A stretch of DNA of 6,768 nt. Source: Lachnospiraceae bacterium UBA3785. Lineage in GTDB: Bacteria > Bacillota > Clostridia > Lachnospirales > Lachnospiraceae. Position numbers and translations under genes: made by a program. Location: contig DFFD01000189.1 in assembly GCA_002369495.1 (NCBI GenBank), positions 1 through 6,768 on the forward strand. The letters run 5' to 3'. Below, piece by piece: positions 1-6,052 of this stretch. Under the pieces are notes generated by a model. It made no database searches. It saw only the letters and a list, made by a program, of their open reading frames with translations, and was not told where the DNA came from. Within the stretch, counting starts at the first letter, position 1; each line of letters opens with the position of its first letter.

Positions 1-1043
1 CTCTCGAGTGCGTCTTCACGGTGGACGAGGAGACGGGCCTTTCCGGGGCTTCCGCCCTTGATTTTTCAAAGCTGAAAGGCCGCAAGCTGATCAACATCGA
101 TTCCGAGGACGAAGGGATCCTGACGGTCGGCTGCGCAGGCGGCATCCGCGTTGACTGCGTGATCCCGGTCGGACGCGCGACAGTCAAGGGCCTTCCGGTC
201 CTGGTGGAGATCAAGGGCCTTAAGAGCGGCCATTCCGGAGATGAGATCGACAAGGGCCGCATCAATGCGAACAAACTGATGGGGCGCTACCTCATGGAAC
301 TTGACCAGGTTGCCCCGTTCTCGCTCGTGGATGTCAGCGGCGGAGACAAGGACAATGCGATCCCTGCATTTTCCAGGACGCATTTTGTGATCGATGAGGA
401 CGATCTCGACGCCGCGAGAACCTTCACGGACGAATTTACCGCAAAGGTGCGCCGCGAGTACGCGAAGACCGACGACGGCCTTGTCATCACGCTGGAGAGC
501 GGCCATACGCATAAGGTCACGGCTCTCGATGCGGACAGCCAGGAGAAGGTCATCGTCTTCCTGAACCAGGCTGCGGACGGCGTAGTCCACATGAGCGCCG
601 TCAACCCGGGTCTTGTGCAGACGTCCTCCAATCTCGGCATCATGCGGACCGGCGAGAAGCAGTTCGTCGCCACGTCCCTGATCCGGAGCAGCGTCCTTTC
701 GGAGCGCGACATGCTTGCCGACAAACTGGAGAACCTGACATCCTTCCTCGGCGGCAAGGCGATCCGCCGCAGTGGTTATCCGGCATGGGAGTACAGGGAG
801 GATTCGGAACTCCGCGATCTCATGGTCGAGGTCTACCGCGCGATGTACGAGGAGGATCCGAAGATCGCCCTGATCCACGGCGGTCTCGAGTGCGGCATTT
901 TCTACGGCAAGGCGAACGACCTGGATGCCGTCTCGATCGGACCGGATATGTCCGGCGTACACACACCGGATGAAAAGCTTTCCATCTCCTCGGTCGAGCG
1001 GGTTTACGATTTCCTGCTCTCGGTGCTCGCTTCCATGTCGTAA
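1..1043 (+). CDS. pepD: Aminoacyl-histidine dipeptidase (peptidase M20C, PepD-like), 5'-truncated
   Basis: Zinc-dependent cytosolic dipeptidase that hydrolyses Xaa-His and related dipeptides (carnosine type). The reading frame is open from base 3, so the start lies upstream of the window. The GTG at 21 is an internal valine in the family motif FTVDEETGLSGA, not a start. About 346 of the usual ~480-490 residues are present. Visible M20 hallmarks: the Glu-Glu pair (27-32), where family knowledge places the catalytic base and a metal ligand; the Asp of NIDSEDEG (99-101), a metal ligand; the lid/dimerisation signature GLKSGHSGDEIDKGRINANK; GGLECGIF; and the C-terminal metal-binding His of GVHTPDE (960-962). 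The C-terminus is intact, ending in a TAA. The gap to the alarmone synthetase gene is 15 nt, so co-transcription is likely. The family call is secure; the exact substrate range is inferred. Confidence 0.93.
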   Translation, partial: LECVFTVDEETGLSGASALDFSKLKGRKLINIDSEDEGILTVGCAGGIRVDCVIPVGRATVKGLPVLVEIKGLKSGHSGDEIDKGRINANKLMGRYLMELDQVAPFSLVDVSGGDKDNAIPAFSRTHFVIDEDDLDAARTFTDEFTAKVRREYAKTDDGLVITLESGHTHKVTALDADSQEKVIVFLNQAADGVVHMSAVNPGLVQTSSNLGIMRTGEKQFVATSLIRSSVLSERDMLADKLENLTSFLGGKAIRRSGYPAWEYREDSELRDLMVEVYRAMYEEDPKIALIHGGLECGIFYGKANDLDAVSIGPDMSGVHTPDEKLSISSVERVYDFLLSVLASMS

Positions 1044-1058
1044 AAGACGGAGGTTTTT

Positions 1059-1874
1059 ATGGAGATTCAGCTCTGGAGGGAGATCCTCCACCCATATGAG
1101 ATGGCGGTGGAGGAGCTCGTCTCAAAATTCAATTCGCTGCGGGACGAGTACCGGAAAAACGGTCTGTACTCGCCGATCGAGAGGGTGTCGGGGCGCGTCA
1201 AGAGCGTTTCCAGCATCCTCGAGAAGATGCAGCGCAAAAATATCCCGTTTGAGCGCATGGAGGAGGATCTGGAAGACATCGCCGGTGTCAGGATCATCTG
1301 CCAGTTCGTCGAGGATATCGAGAAAGTGGCGGCCCTTCTGTCCCTGCGCCAGGATATGACGATCATCGAGCGCAAGGATTATCTGGCCAACCAGAAGAAG
1401 AGCGGCTACCGCAGCCTGCATCTCATCGTGCGCTACACGGTGGAGACGATACACGGCCCCAGAGCGATCCTTGCGGAGATCCAGATCCGCACCATGGCCA
1501 TGAATTTCTGGGCCACGACCGAGCACTCGCTCCAGTACAAGTACAAAGGCGAGATCCCGCCGCACGTCAGCGTCCAGCTGCAGAAGGCCGCGGACGCGAT
1601 CTTCAATCTCGACAACGAGATGTCCCAGGTGCGTTCCGAGATCATTGACGCCCAGATCGACTCGCAGATCCAGACCAGGCTGGTCAAGGATATCCTGATA
1701 TCGATTGAAAACCTCTACCGGGTCGCGAGCGCGAGAGAAGTGCGCAAGATCCAGGACGAGTTTTACCGCGTTTTCGGGCTGCACGATCTGGAAGAGCTCA
1801 AGAGGTTCCAGAAGCAGCTGGATATATTTGCCGAAGGCTACCGGGCGCAGTCGATCGACACGACGCCCTTCTGA
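1059..1874 (+). CDS. relQ: RelQ-type small alarmone synthetase, (p)ppGpp synthetase
   Basis: Transfers pyrophosphate from ATP to GDP/GTP (and in known RelQ proteins GMP) to make (p)ppGpp, the stringent-response alarmone; cytosolic. The 271-residue protein has only a RelA/SpoT synthetase domain, with no HD hydrolase, TGS or ACT domain, which marks it as a small alarmone synthetase. Motifs: ATP-binding region GRVKSVSSILEKMQRK (45-60), Mg-binding Asp73 in DIAGVRI, the G-loop GYRSLH (116-121), and EIQIRTMAMNFWATTEH with catalytic Glu140. Similarity to Bacillus subtilis RelQ (YjbM/SasB, about 211 aa), as I remember that protein, runs from residue 4 to about 199. The remaining ~70 residues are an extension predicted to be largely helical (see findings). 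The ATG start is supported by a CGGAGG ribosome-binding site (1048-1053) 5 nt upstream. It lies 15 nt after pepD and 12 nt before the methyltransferase gene. Confidence 0.92.
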   Translation: MEIQLWREILHPYEMAVEELVSKFNSLRDEYRKNGLYSPIERVSGRVKSVSSILEKMQRKNIPFERMEEDLEDIAGVRIICQFVEDIEKVAALLSLRQDMTIIERKDYLANQKKSGYRSLHLIVRYTVETIHGPRAILAEIQIRTMAMNFWATTEHSLQYKYKGEIPPHVSVQLQKAADAIFNLDNEMSQVRSEIIDAQIDSQIQTRLVKDILISIENLYRVASAREVRKIQDEFYRVFGLHDLEELKRFQKQLDIFAEGYRAQSIDTTPF

Positions 1875-1886
1875 GAAAGGATTTAC

Positions 1887-3215
1887 ATGACACTGCCGGA
1901 AGCGTTTCTGAAAGAAATGAAGACCCTGCTCAAAGAAGACTATCCTGCATTCCAGGATAGTTTTCTTAAAGTGCCTTACCGCGGGATCCGGGCCAACACG
2001 CTCAAGGTTTCCCCCGGGATTTTCACAGGTCTTTTTGAGCGGGAAGGCCATAAGGTTCCGGAGCGGGTCCCCTATGTCCCGAACGGGTTCCTCATCGACG
2101 ACGTATCCTTCTTTTCCGGGCATCCTTACTTTTACGCCGGGCTCTGCTACATACAGGAGCCTTCCGCGATGGCCCCGGCCGCGAACCTGCCCGTCGCGCC
2201 GGGCGACCGCGTGCTGGATCTCTGCGCCGCGCCAGGAGGCAAGGCGACGGAGCTGGCCGCACGCCTTAACGGCCGCGGGATGCTGCTGGCAAACGATATC
2301 TCCGCGAGCCGTGCGCAGGCGCTGAAAAAGAACCTGATGCGCTCCGGTGCGGCAAATGCATTTGTCACGGCGGAGCCGCCGGAGAAGCTGGCTTCGCATT
2401 TTCCGGGTTATTTTGACAAGATCCTGGTCGACGCGCCCTGCTCCGGGGAGGGCATGTTCCGGAGAGAGCCTTCCATGGCGGCCTACTTTGAGGAGCGCGG
2501 ACCGGCAGAGTATGTGCCGCTGCAGAGGGAGATCCTCAGCTTTGCGGCTCGGATGCTCGCGCCGGGCGGCATGCTTCTTTTCTCCACCTGCACGTTTTCC
2601 GCTTCGGAAAATGAAGAGAATGTCCTCTTTCTCCTCGAAAATCACCCGGAGCTCTCCCTTGTCCCGCTGCCGGACCGGCATGAGAGCTTCGCGCCGGGCG
2701 TCCTTCCCGGAACGGAGGACTGCGCGCGCATCTATCCCCACAGGGCATGCGGGGAAGGGCAGTTTCTGGCGCTCTTTCGGAAAGAAGGGGAGAAACCGGC
2801 GAGAAAACTTGTTCCGCCGTCCTTTTTTGAGAAGAACGGTGAAGTCTTCCTTCTGTCGGAGGGCGGCCTGCCGGACGGGAACCTCCGCTATCTGCTGACG
2901 GGCCTTCACACCGGCACACGCAAAAAACACGGCGTCGTGCCCTCCCAGGCGCTCGCCCAGACCCTGACGGCGGGCGGCTGGCACAAGACGCTGAGCCTTC
3001 AGCCGGACGACATCCGCGTGATGAAGTACCTGAAAGGCGAGACGATCGAGTACAGCGCCGATGAGCTCATTGACGGAGAGAATATAAAACCGATCCACCC
3101 GGATCTTGGCGGGAAGGAGATCCTGGTCGCCGCCGGTTCCTTTGGGATCGGCTTTGCCGTGAGGAACGGTGCGCTGCTGAAGAACCGGCTCGACCCGGGA
3201 TGGAGAGTGCTTTGA
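1887..3215 (+). CDS. rsmF: RsmF-type 16S rRNA (cytosine-C5) methyltransferase, NOL1/NOP2/Sun family
   Basis: SAM-dependent RNA m5C methyltransferase; the closest characterised relatives (E. coli RsmF/YebU, Thermus RsmF) methylate 16S rRNA around C1407. In the 442 residues: the N-terminal motif GIRANTLKV (33-41), SAM-binding motif I VLDLCAAPGGKATEL (109-123), acidic Asp137 in ANDIS, motif IV VDAPCSGEGMFR (181-192) with release Cys185, and motif VI FSTCTFSASENEEN (232-245) with nucleophile Cys235. Both catalytic cysteines are present. The C-terminal ~140 residues, including GLHTGTRKKHGVVPSQAL and the end GIGFAVRNGALLKNRLDPGW, resemble the RsmF-specific C-terminal RNA-binding region and favour RsmF over RsmB. 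The ATG is preceded by AGAAAGG (1874-1880) at 6 nt, overlapping the relQ stop codon. The exact target base is inferred, not shown. Confidence 0.9.
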   Translation: MTLPEAFLKEMKTLLKEDYPAFQDSFLKVPYRGIRANTLKVSPGIFTGLFEREGHKVPERVPYVPNGFLIDDVSFFSGHPYFYAGLCYIQEPSAMAPAANLPVAPGDRVLDLCAAPGGKATELAARLNGRGMLLANDISASRAQALKKNLMRSGAANAFVTAEPPEKLASHFPGYFDKILVDAPCSGEGMFRREPSMAAYFEERGPAEYVPLQREILSFAARMLAPGGMLLFSTCTFSASENEENVLFLLENHPELSLVPLPDRHESFAPGVLPGTEDCARIYPHRACGEGQFLALFRKEGEKPARKLVPPSFFEKNGEVFLLSEGGLPDGNLRYLLTGLHTGTRKKHGVVPSQALAQTLTAGGWHKTLSLQPDDIRVMKYLKGETIEYSADELIDGENIKPIHPDLGGKEILVAAGSFGIGFAVRNGALLKNRLDPGWRVL

Positions 3216-3880
3216 GAGATTTTGAGACATTTTCGATAAAACAGTACAGGGGCGTCATTTTCGATCTCGACGGCACCCTCATCGACTCGATGGGGATGTG
3301 GAGCGAGATCGACGTCGAATACCTCGGCCGCTTCGGGATCGAGGTGCCGAAGGACCTGCAGAAGACGATCAACGGGATGCAGTTTACCGAGGTCGCGGTC
3401 TACTTCAGGGAGCACTTCGGGATCCGTGACAGCGTGGAGAAGATCGGGGACGACTGGCTCAAGATGGCCAGGGACAAATACGAGCATACGATCATGCTGA
3501 AGCCGGGGGCTTATGAGCTGCTTTCATTTTTGAAAAATGAAAACATCCCCTGCGCCATCGCCTCCAGCAACCATTATGACCTCATCGAGGCGGTCCTGAG
3601 GCGCCACGGGGTCCTGCCATGTTTTAAGGCGATCGTGACCTGCGATGACGTCTGCGCGGGCAAGCCGGATCCGGCGGTGTATCTGAAAGCAGCTGAGATG
3701 CTGCATGTGCCGGCAGAGGACTGCCTGGTGTTCGAGGACGTTCCGGTCGGGGTCATGGCCGGAAAACGGGCCGGCATGGACGTCTGCGCGGTTCTGGATC
3801 CGCATTCGGCGGACCTTGCGGACGAGGTCACCGCACTCGCCGATTTTGCAATTGATGATTTTTTTCCGTGCATACCGTGA
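3200..3880 (+). CDS. HAD-superfamily hydrolase, beta-phosphoglucomutase/phosphatase-like
   Basis: HAD hydrolases of this type use an aspartyl-phosphate intermediate to dephosphorylate or isomerise small phosphorylated metabolites. With the ATG start there are 226 residues. Motif I FDLDGTLIDS has nucleophile Asp22 and acid/base Asp24; motif II is ASS (121-123); motif III Lys155 lies in GKPDP; motif IV is FEDVPVGVMAG (178-188). A helical cap sits between motifs I and II, the subfamily IA arrangement of beta-phosphoglucomutase and phosphoglycolate phosphatase. The substrate cannot be told from sequence. Start: ATG 3200 overlaps rsmF by 16 nt but has no clear ribosome-binding site. TTG 3212 lies 4 nt after GGAGAG and forms a TTGA overlap with the rsmF stop, so it is a strong alternative giving 222 residues. 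The given start is the outer limit. A 21-nt palindrome lies inside the gene (3522-3542). Confidence 0.9.
   Translation: MESALRDFETFSIKQYRGVIFDLDGTLIDSMGMWSEIDVEYLGRFGIEVPKDLQKTINGMQFTEVAVYFREHFGIRDSVEKIGDDWLKMARDKYEHTIMLKPGAYELLSFLKNENIPCAIASSNHYDLIEAVLRRHGVLPCFKAIVTCDDVCAGKPDPAVYLKAAEMLHVPAEDCLVFEDVPVGVMAGKRAGMDVCAVLDPHSADLADEVTALADFAIDDFFPCIP
3202..3207 (+). promoter_or_regulatory. Ribosome-binding site suggesting a TTG start at 3212 for the HAD gene
   Basis: GGAGAG sits inside the end of rsmF, with its GGAG core 6 nt before TTG 3212-3214. That TTG shares bases with the rsmF stop TGA 3213-3215 (TTGA), a typical translational-coupling junction. No comparable purine-rich site precedes ATG 3200. 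This is inferred from spacing only. Confidence 0.45.
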
Positions 3881-3887
3881 CAATGTG

Positions 3888-3896
3888 TGCTATGAT
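3888..3896 (+). promoter_or_regulatory. Candidate extended -10 promoter upstream of the membrane-protein gene
   Basis: TGCTATGAT matches the extended -10 pattern TGnTATAAT with one mismatch. It lies in the only gap of more than 15 nt in the window (3881-3917), in a locally AT-rich stretch. No good -35 box is seen 17 nt upstream; GTGACA at 3877-3882 is too close to serve. Transcription would begin near 3903, just before the AAGGAG ribosome-binding site. It could give genes 5-9 their own transcription. This is a weak, motif-only call. Confidence 0.3.
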
Positions 3897-3904
3897 GTCT
3901 TTTT

Positions 3905-3910
3905 AAGGAG
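3905..3910 (+). promoter_or_regulatory. Ribosome-binding site fixing the membrane-protein start
   Basis: AAGGAG lies 7 nt before ATG 3918. The frame stays open upstream to beyond 3705, inside the HAD gene. This near-consensus site is the reason for placing the start at 3918 rather than at an upstream ATG in the HAD coding region. Confidence 0.75.
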
Positions 3911-3917
3911 TGGGAGC

Positions 3918-4526
3918 ATGAAAAAAGCGACAAAAGGCGAATACGGCTACTTTGCGGGCGAGCGGAAGAGGCGGCTGCTTCTTACGCTGATTTTTGCGCT
4001 CATCCCGGCAGTCATCTTCCTTGCGGGATATATCTTAACCGGCACGGAGAAGAATTTCTTCTCGGTCTTCGCGCTCGTGATGGTCATTCCGTTCGCGATG
4101 TTCTTTACCGGTTTTGTGACGGTGATGACAAAAAAATCGATCCCGCAGGATGAGTACGAACGGATCCTGCCTCACACGGAGGGCCTGCTCATGGCCTATG
4201 AGCTCTATGTGACGCATGAGAAAGCTTCCACCTTCGTCGACGCCGTCGCCATCTGCGGCAACAATGTGATCGGCCTTGTGACGGATAAGAAGGGCGATCC
4301 TGCGTTTACGAGGGAGTATGTGGAGAAGACGCTCCGCGGAGCGGGCTTTTCCGGGATCTCCGTGAAGCTGATGACCGACGAGAACAAATTCCTGGAGCGC
4401 CTCGACGGGATGGCCGCCCACGCGGATTCCCTGCGCGAAGGCCTCAAATACAGGCCGGACGCACGTTACCCGGATTACAGCCGCGAGGAGCTCATCTGGG
4501 TGACCCTGCTCGAGATCTCATTCTGA
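3918..4526 (+). CDS. Uncharacterised protein with two membrane segments and a soluble C-terminal domain
   Basis: I do not recognise a named family. The 202-residue product begins with a basic, hydrophilic stretch (KKATKGEYGYFAGERKRR), followed by two hydrophobic segments at about 20-40 and 49-70 joined by a short loop (TGTEKN). This predicts a hairpin with both ends in the cytoplasm. Residues ~72-202 form a soluble, mixed charged and hydrophobic domain, with an Ala/Tyr-rich stretch (LLMAYELYVTH, 95-105 region), the segment VDAVAICGNNVIGLV, and the ending YPDYSREELIWVTLLEISF. No catalytic signature, metal motif or signal-peptidase site is visible. It follows the HAD gene after 37 nt and ends 1 nt before the pseudouridine synthase ATG, so expression with the downstream genes is likely. 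From memory, similar small hypothetical proteins occur in Lachnospiraceae, but I cannot verify this here. Confidence 0.85.
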   Translation: MKKATKGEYGYFAGERKRRLLLTLIFALIPAVIFLAGYILTGTEKNFFSVFALVMVIPFAMFFTGFVTVMTKKSIPQDEYERILPHTEGLLMAYELYVTHEKASTFVDAVAICGNNVIGLVTDKKGDPAFTREYVEKTLRGAGFSGISVKLMTDENKFLERLDGMAAHADSLREGLKYRPDARYPDYSREELIWVTLLEISF

Positions 4527-4527
4527 T

Positions 4528-5520
4528 ATGAAGGAACACGCTGCGGGTCCGAATGAAGCCGGACAGAGACTGGACAAATATCTGAAAAAAGTCCTGAAGA
4601 ACGCACCGGACAGCTTCATTTACCGGATGCTCCGCAAGAAGAATATCACGCTGAACGGTAAAAAGGCTTCGGGAAATGAAAAACTGGCCGCCGGAGACTC
4701 CGTAAAGATCTTCTTCTCGGACGAGACCTATCTGAAAATGGCAGGCTCCTCCGCGGATCCCCCGGTCTCCGGATGGACCTTCGGCCGCGAGGCCGTCGTC
4801 TACGAGGATGACGATATCCTCCTGGTGAACAAGCCGGCCGGCGTGCTCTCGCAGCCGGGCGGAGACGACGGGCCGGACCTGGCGGGCGGCCTGATCCGTT
4901 ACCTCCTCGGGAACGGAAAGATCTCGCCGGATGAGCTCAGATCCTTTAAACCGGCTCCGATGAACCGGCTCGACCGGAACACGACCGGGATCGTGCTCTG
5001 CGGGATCTCCCTTGCCGGGGAGCAGTTTCTCGCGGAGGTCATCCGGGAGCGCAGGATCCGCAAAGAGTACCTGACGCTCGTGAAGGGCGATTTCCGGCAG
5101 GAGGGCGTACGGTCTGCATTTCTCAAAAAGGACGGCAGAAAGAACCTCGTCCATGTGAGGGCGGATGCGGCGGAAGGGTACCTTCCAATCCGGACCGGTT
5201 TCACGGTGCTTGAGCGGAACAGAGATTTTACTTTGCTGCGCGCGGAGCTTATCACGGGGAGACCGCACCAGATCCGAGCGCATCTCGCATTTCTCGGGTT
5301 TCCGGTGGCCGGTGACGGCAAGTACGGCGACCCGGCGCTCAACCGGATGCTCTCGGAGCGGTACGGGCTTAAGGCTCAGTTCCTGCACGCGGAGAGGATT
5401 ACATTTTCGGAGACGGACGGGCGCTTCGCCGGTCTTTCGGGGCGGACATTCACGGCGCCGCTGCCGCAGAAAACGGACAATATACTGAAAGGAATCGGTT
5501 TTGGACAAGAAGAAAAATGA
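4528..5520 (+). CDS. RluA-family 23S rRNA pseudouridine synthase with S4 domain
   Basis: Isomerises specific uridines in RNA to pseudouridine; RluC/RluD-type members with an S4 domain act on large-subunit rRNA. The 330 residues show an N-terminal S4 RNA-binding domain (~12-65: RLDKYLKKVL, FIYRMLRKKNITLNGKKA) and then the catalytic domain. This starts with VVYEDDDILLVNKPAGVLSQP (90-110) and has the catalytic loop NRLDRNTTG with Asp149, the segment GRPHQIRAHLAFLGFPVAGD (244-263) and AQFLHA (283-288). The usual His of the HRLD motif is Asn here, a variant I recall from clostridial members. The target uridines cannot be assigned, so no symbol is given. ATG 4528 starts 1 nt after the preceding stop with only a weak upstream GAGAT, suggesting coupled translation. 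The 3' end overlaps lepB by 20 nt. Confidence 0.92.
   Translation: MKEHAAGPNEAGQRLDKYLKKVLKNAPDSFIYRMLRKKNITLNGKKASGNEKLAAGDSVKIFFSDETYLKMAGSSADPPVSGWTFGREAVVYEDDDILLVNKPAGVLSQPGGDDGPDLAGGLIRYLLGNGKISPDELRSFKPAPMNRLDRNTTGIVLCGISLAGEQFLAEVIRERRIRKEYLTLVKGDFRQEGVRSAFLKKDGRKNLVHVRADAAEGYLPIRTGFTVLERNRDFTLLRAELITGRPHQIRAHLAFLGFPVAGDGKYGDPALNRMLSERYGLKAQFLHAERITFSETDGRFAGLSGRTFTAPLPQKTDNILKGIGFGQEEK
5488..5493 (+). promoter_or_regulatory. Ribosome-binding site for the lepB TTG start
   Basis: AAAGGA lies 7 nt before TTG 5501, inside the 3' end of the pseudouridine synthase gene. An in-frame TGA at 5486-5488 closes the lepB frame upstream. No ATG or GTG occurs between it and 5501, so this site and the TTG define the start. 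Confidence 0.75.
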
Positions 5521-6052
5521 AGAACCATTTGATCTGAAAAAGGAGATCCTGTCCTATATCTTTATGCTTGGGACGGTCGTCATTGTGGTTCTCGTGCTGA
5601 ATGAATTCCTGATCGTGAACGCCCGCATTCCGTCGGCGTCCATGGAAAATACGATCATGACCGGCGAGCAGATCTTCGGCAACCGGCTTGCATACACCTT
5701 CGGGAAGCCGGACCGGTACGATATTATCATTTTCCGGTACCCGGACGATGAGAGCAATCTTTTCATTAAGCGCGTGATCGGGCTGCCGGGCGAGACGGTG
5801 GAGATCATCGACGGGAAGGTCTATATCGACGGGAGCGAGACGCCGCTTAACGACAGCTTCTGCCCGGAGACGCCGGTCGGGTCCTACGGGCCTTACGAGG
5901 TCCCGCAGGGACATTTTTTCGTGATGGGGGACAACCGCAACCACAGCAACGACTCGCGCTTCTGGGTCAACAAGTTTGTGAGCACGGACCAGATACTCGG
6001 AAAGGCATTTTTCCGCTACTGGCCTGTGACTCGAATGGGGACGCTTAAGTAA
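5501..6052 (+). CDS. lepB: Type I signal peptidase (S26 family)
   Basis: Membrane-anchored Ser/Lys protease that removes signal peptides from Sec- and Tat-exported preproteins at the outer face of the cytoplasmic membrane. The 183 residues have a short charged N-terminus, a single transmembrane segment (~18-40) and the extracytoplasmic catalytic domain, the compact Gram-positive architecture. Catalytic Ser47 is in IPSASM (box B), catalytic Lys90 is in FIKRVIGLPGE (box D), and box E is MGDNRNHSNDSRFW. The start is TTG 5501: an in-frame TGA at 5486-5488 rules out anything longer, and the first internal ATG (Met22) would cut into the membrane anchor. The gene overlaps the pseudouridine synthase by 20 nt, and its TAA stop shares one base with the recU ATG (TAATG). 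Confidence 0.95.
   Translation: MDKKKNEEPFDLKKEILSYIFMLGTVVIVVLVLNEFLIVNARIPSASMENTIMTGEQIFGNRLAYTFGKPDRYDIIIFRYPDDESNLFIKRVIGLPGETVEIIDGKVYIDGSETPLNDSFCPETPVGSYGPYEVPQGHFFVMGDNRNHSNDSRFWVNKFVSTDQILGKAFFRYWPVTRMGTLK

Noticed and set aside
21..23. GTG as the start of the dipeptidase
   Set aside because: It encodes the valine in the conserved FTVDEE motif, and the frame is open to the window edge with matching family sequence (LECVFT).
66..1091. Antisense open frame (341 codons) opposite pepD
   Set aside because: Shadow of the pepD codon bias; no domain motif, and its neighbours all lie on the plus strand.
1122..3230. Very long antisense open frame (702 codons) across relQ and rsmF on the minus strand
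   Set aside because: Both plus-strand genes are unambiguous by catalytic motifs. The antisense frame has a repetitive, Arg/Leu/His-rich composition without recognisable domains, as expected when GC-rich codon bias removes stops on the opposite strand.
3705..3917. Longer N-terminus for the membrane protein, beginning inside the HAD gene
   Set aside because: The added residues (Arg/Trp/Ser-rich) are the HAD gene read in another frame. A consensus ribosome-binding site sits directly before ATG 3918.
4331..4342. Palindrome GCTCCGCGGAGC followed by a T-run, terminator-like
   Set aside because: It has no loop and lies mid-gene in the membrane-protein coding sequence; the T-run is separated from it and short.
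5481..5486. TATACT as a -10 box for lepB
   Set aside because: No -35-like or extended -10 element is present, and the start site would fall only a few bases before the TTG, after the ribosome-binding site has begun.
4492..5508. Antisense open frame (338 codons) opposite the pseudouridine synthase
   Set aside because: Same reasoning: low-complexity shadow of a well-supported gene.
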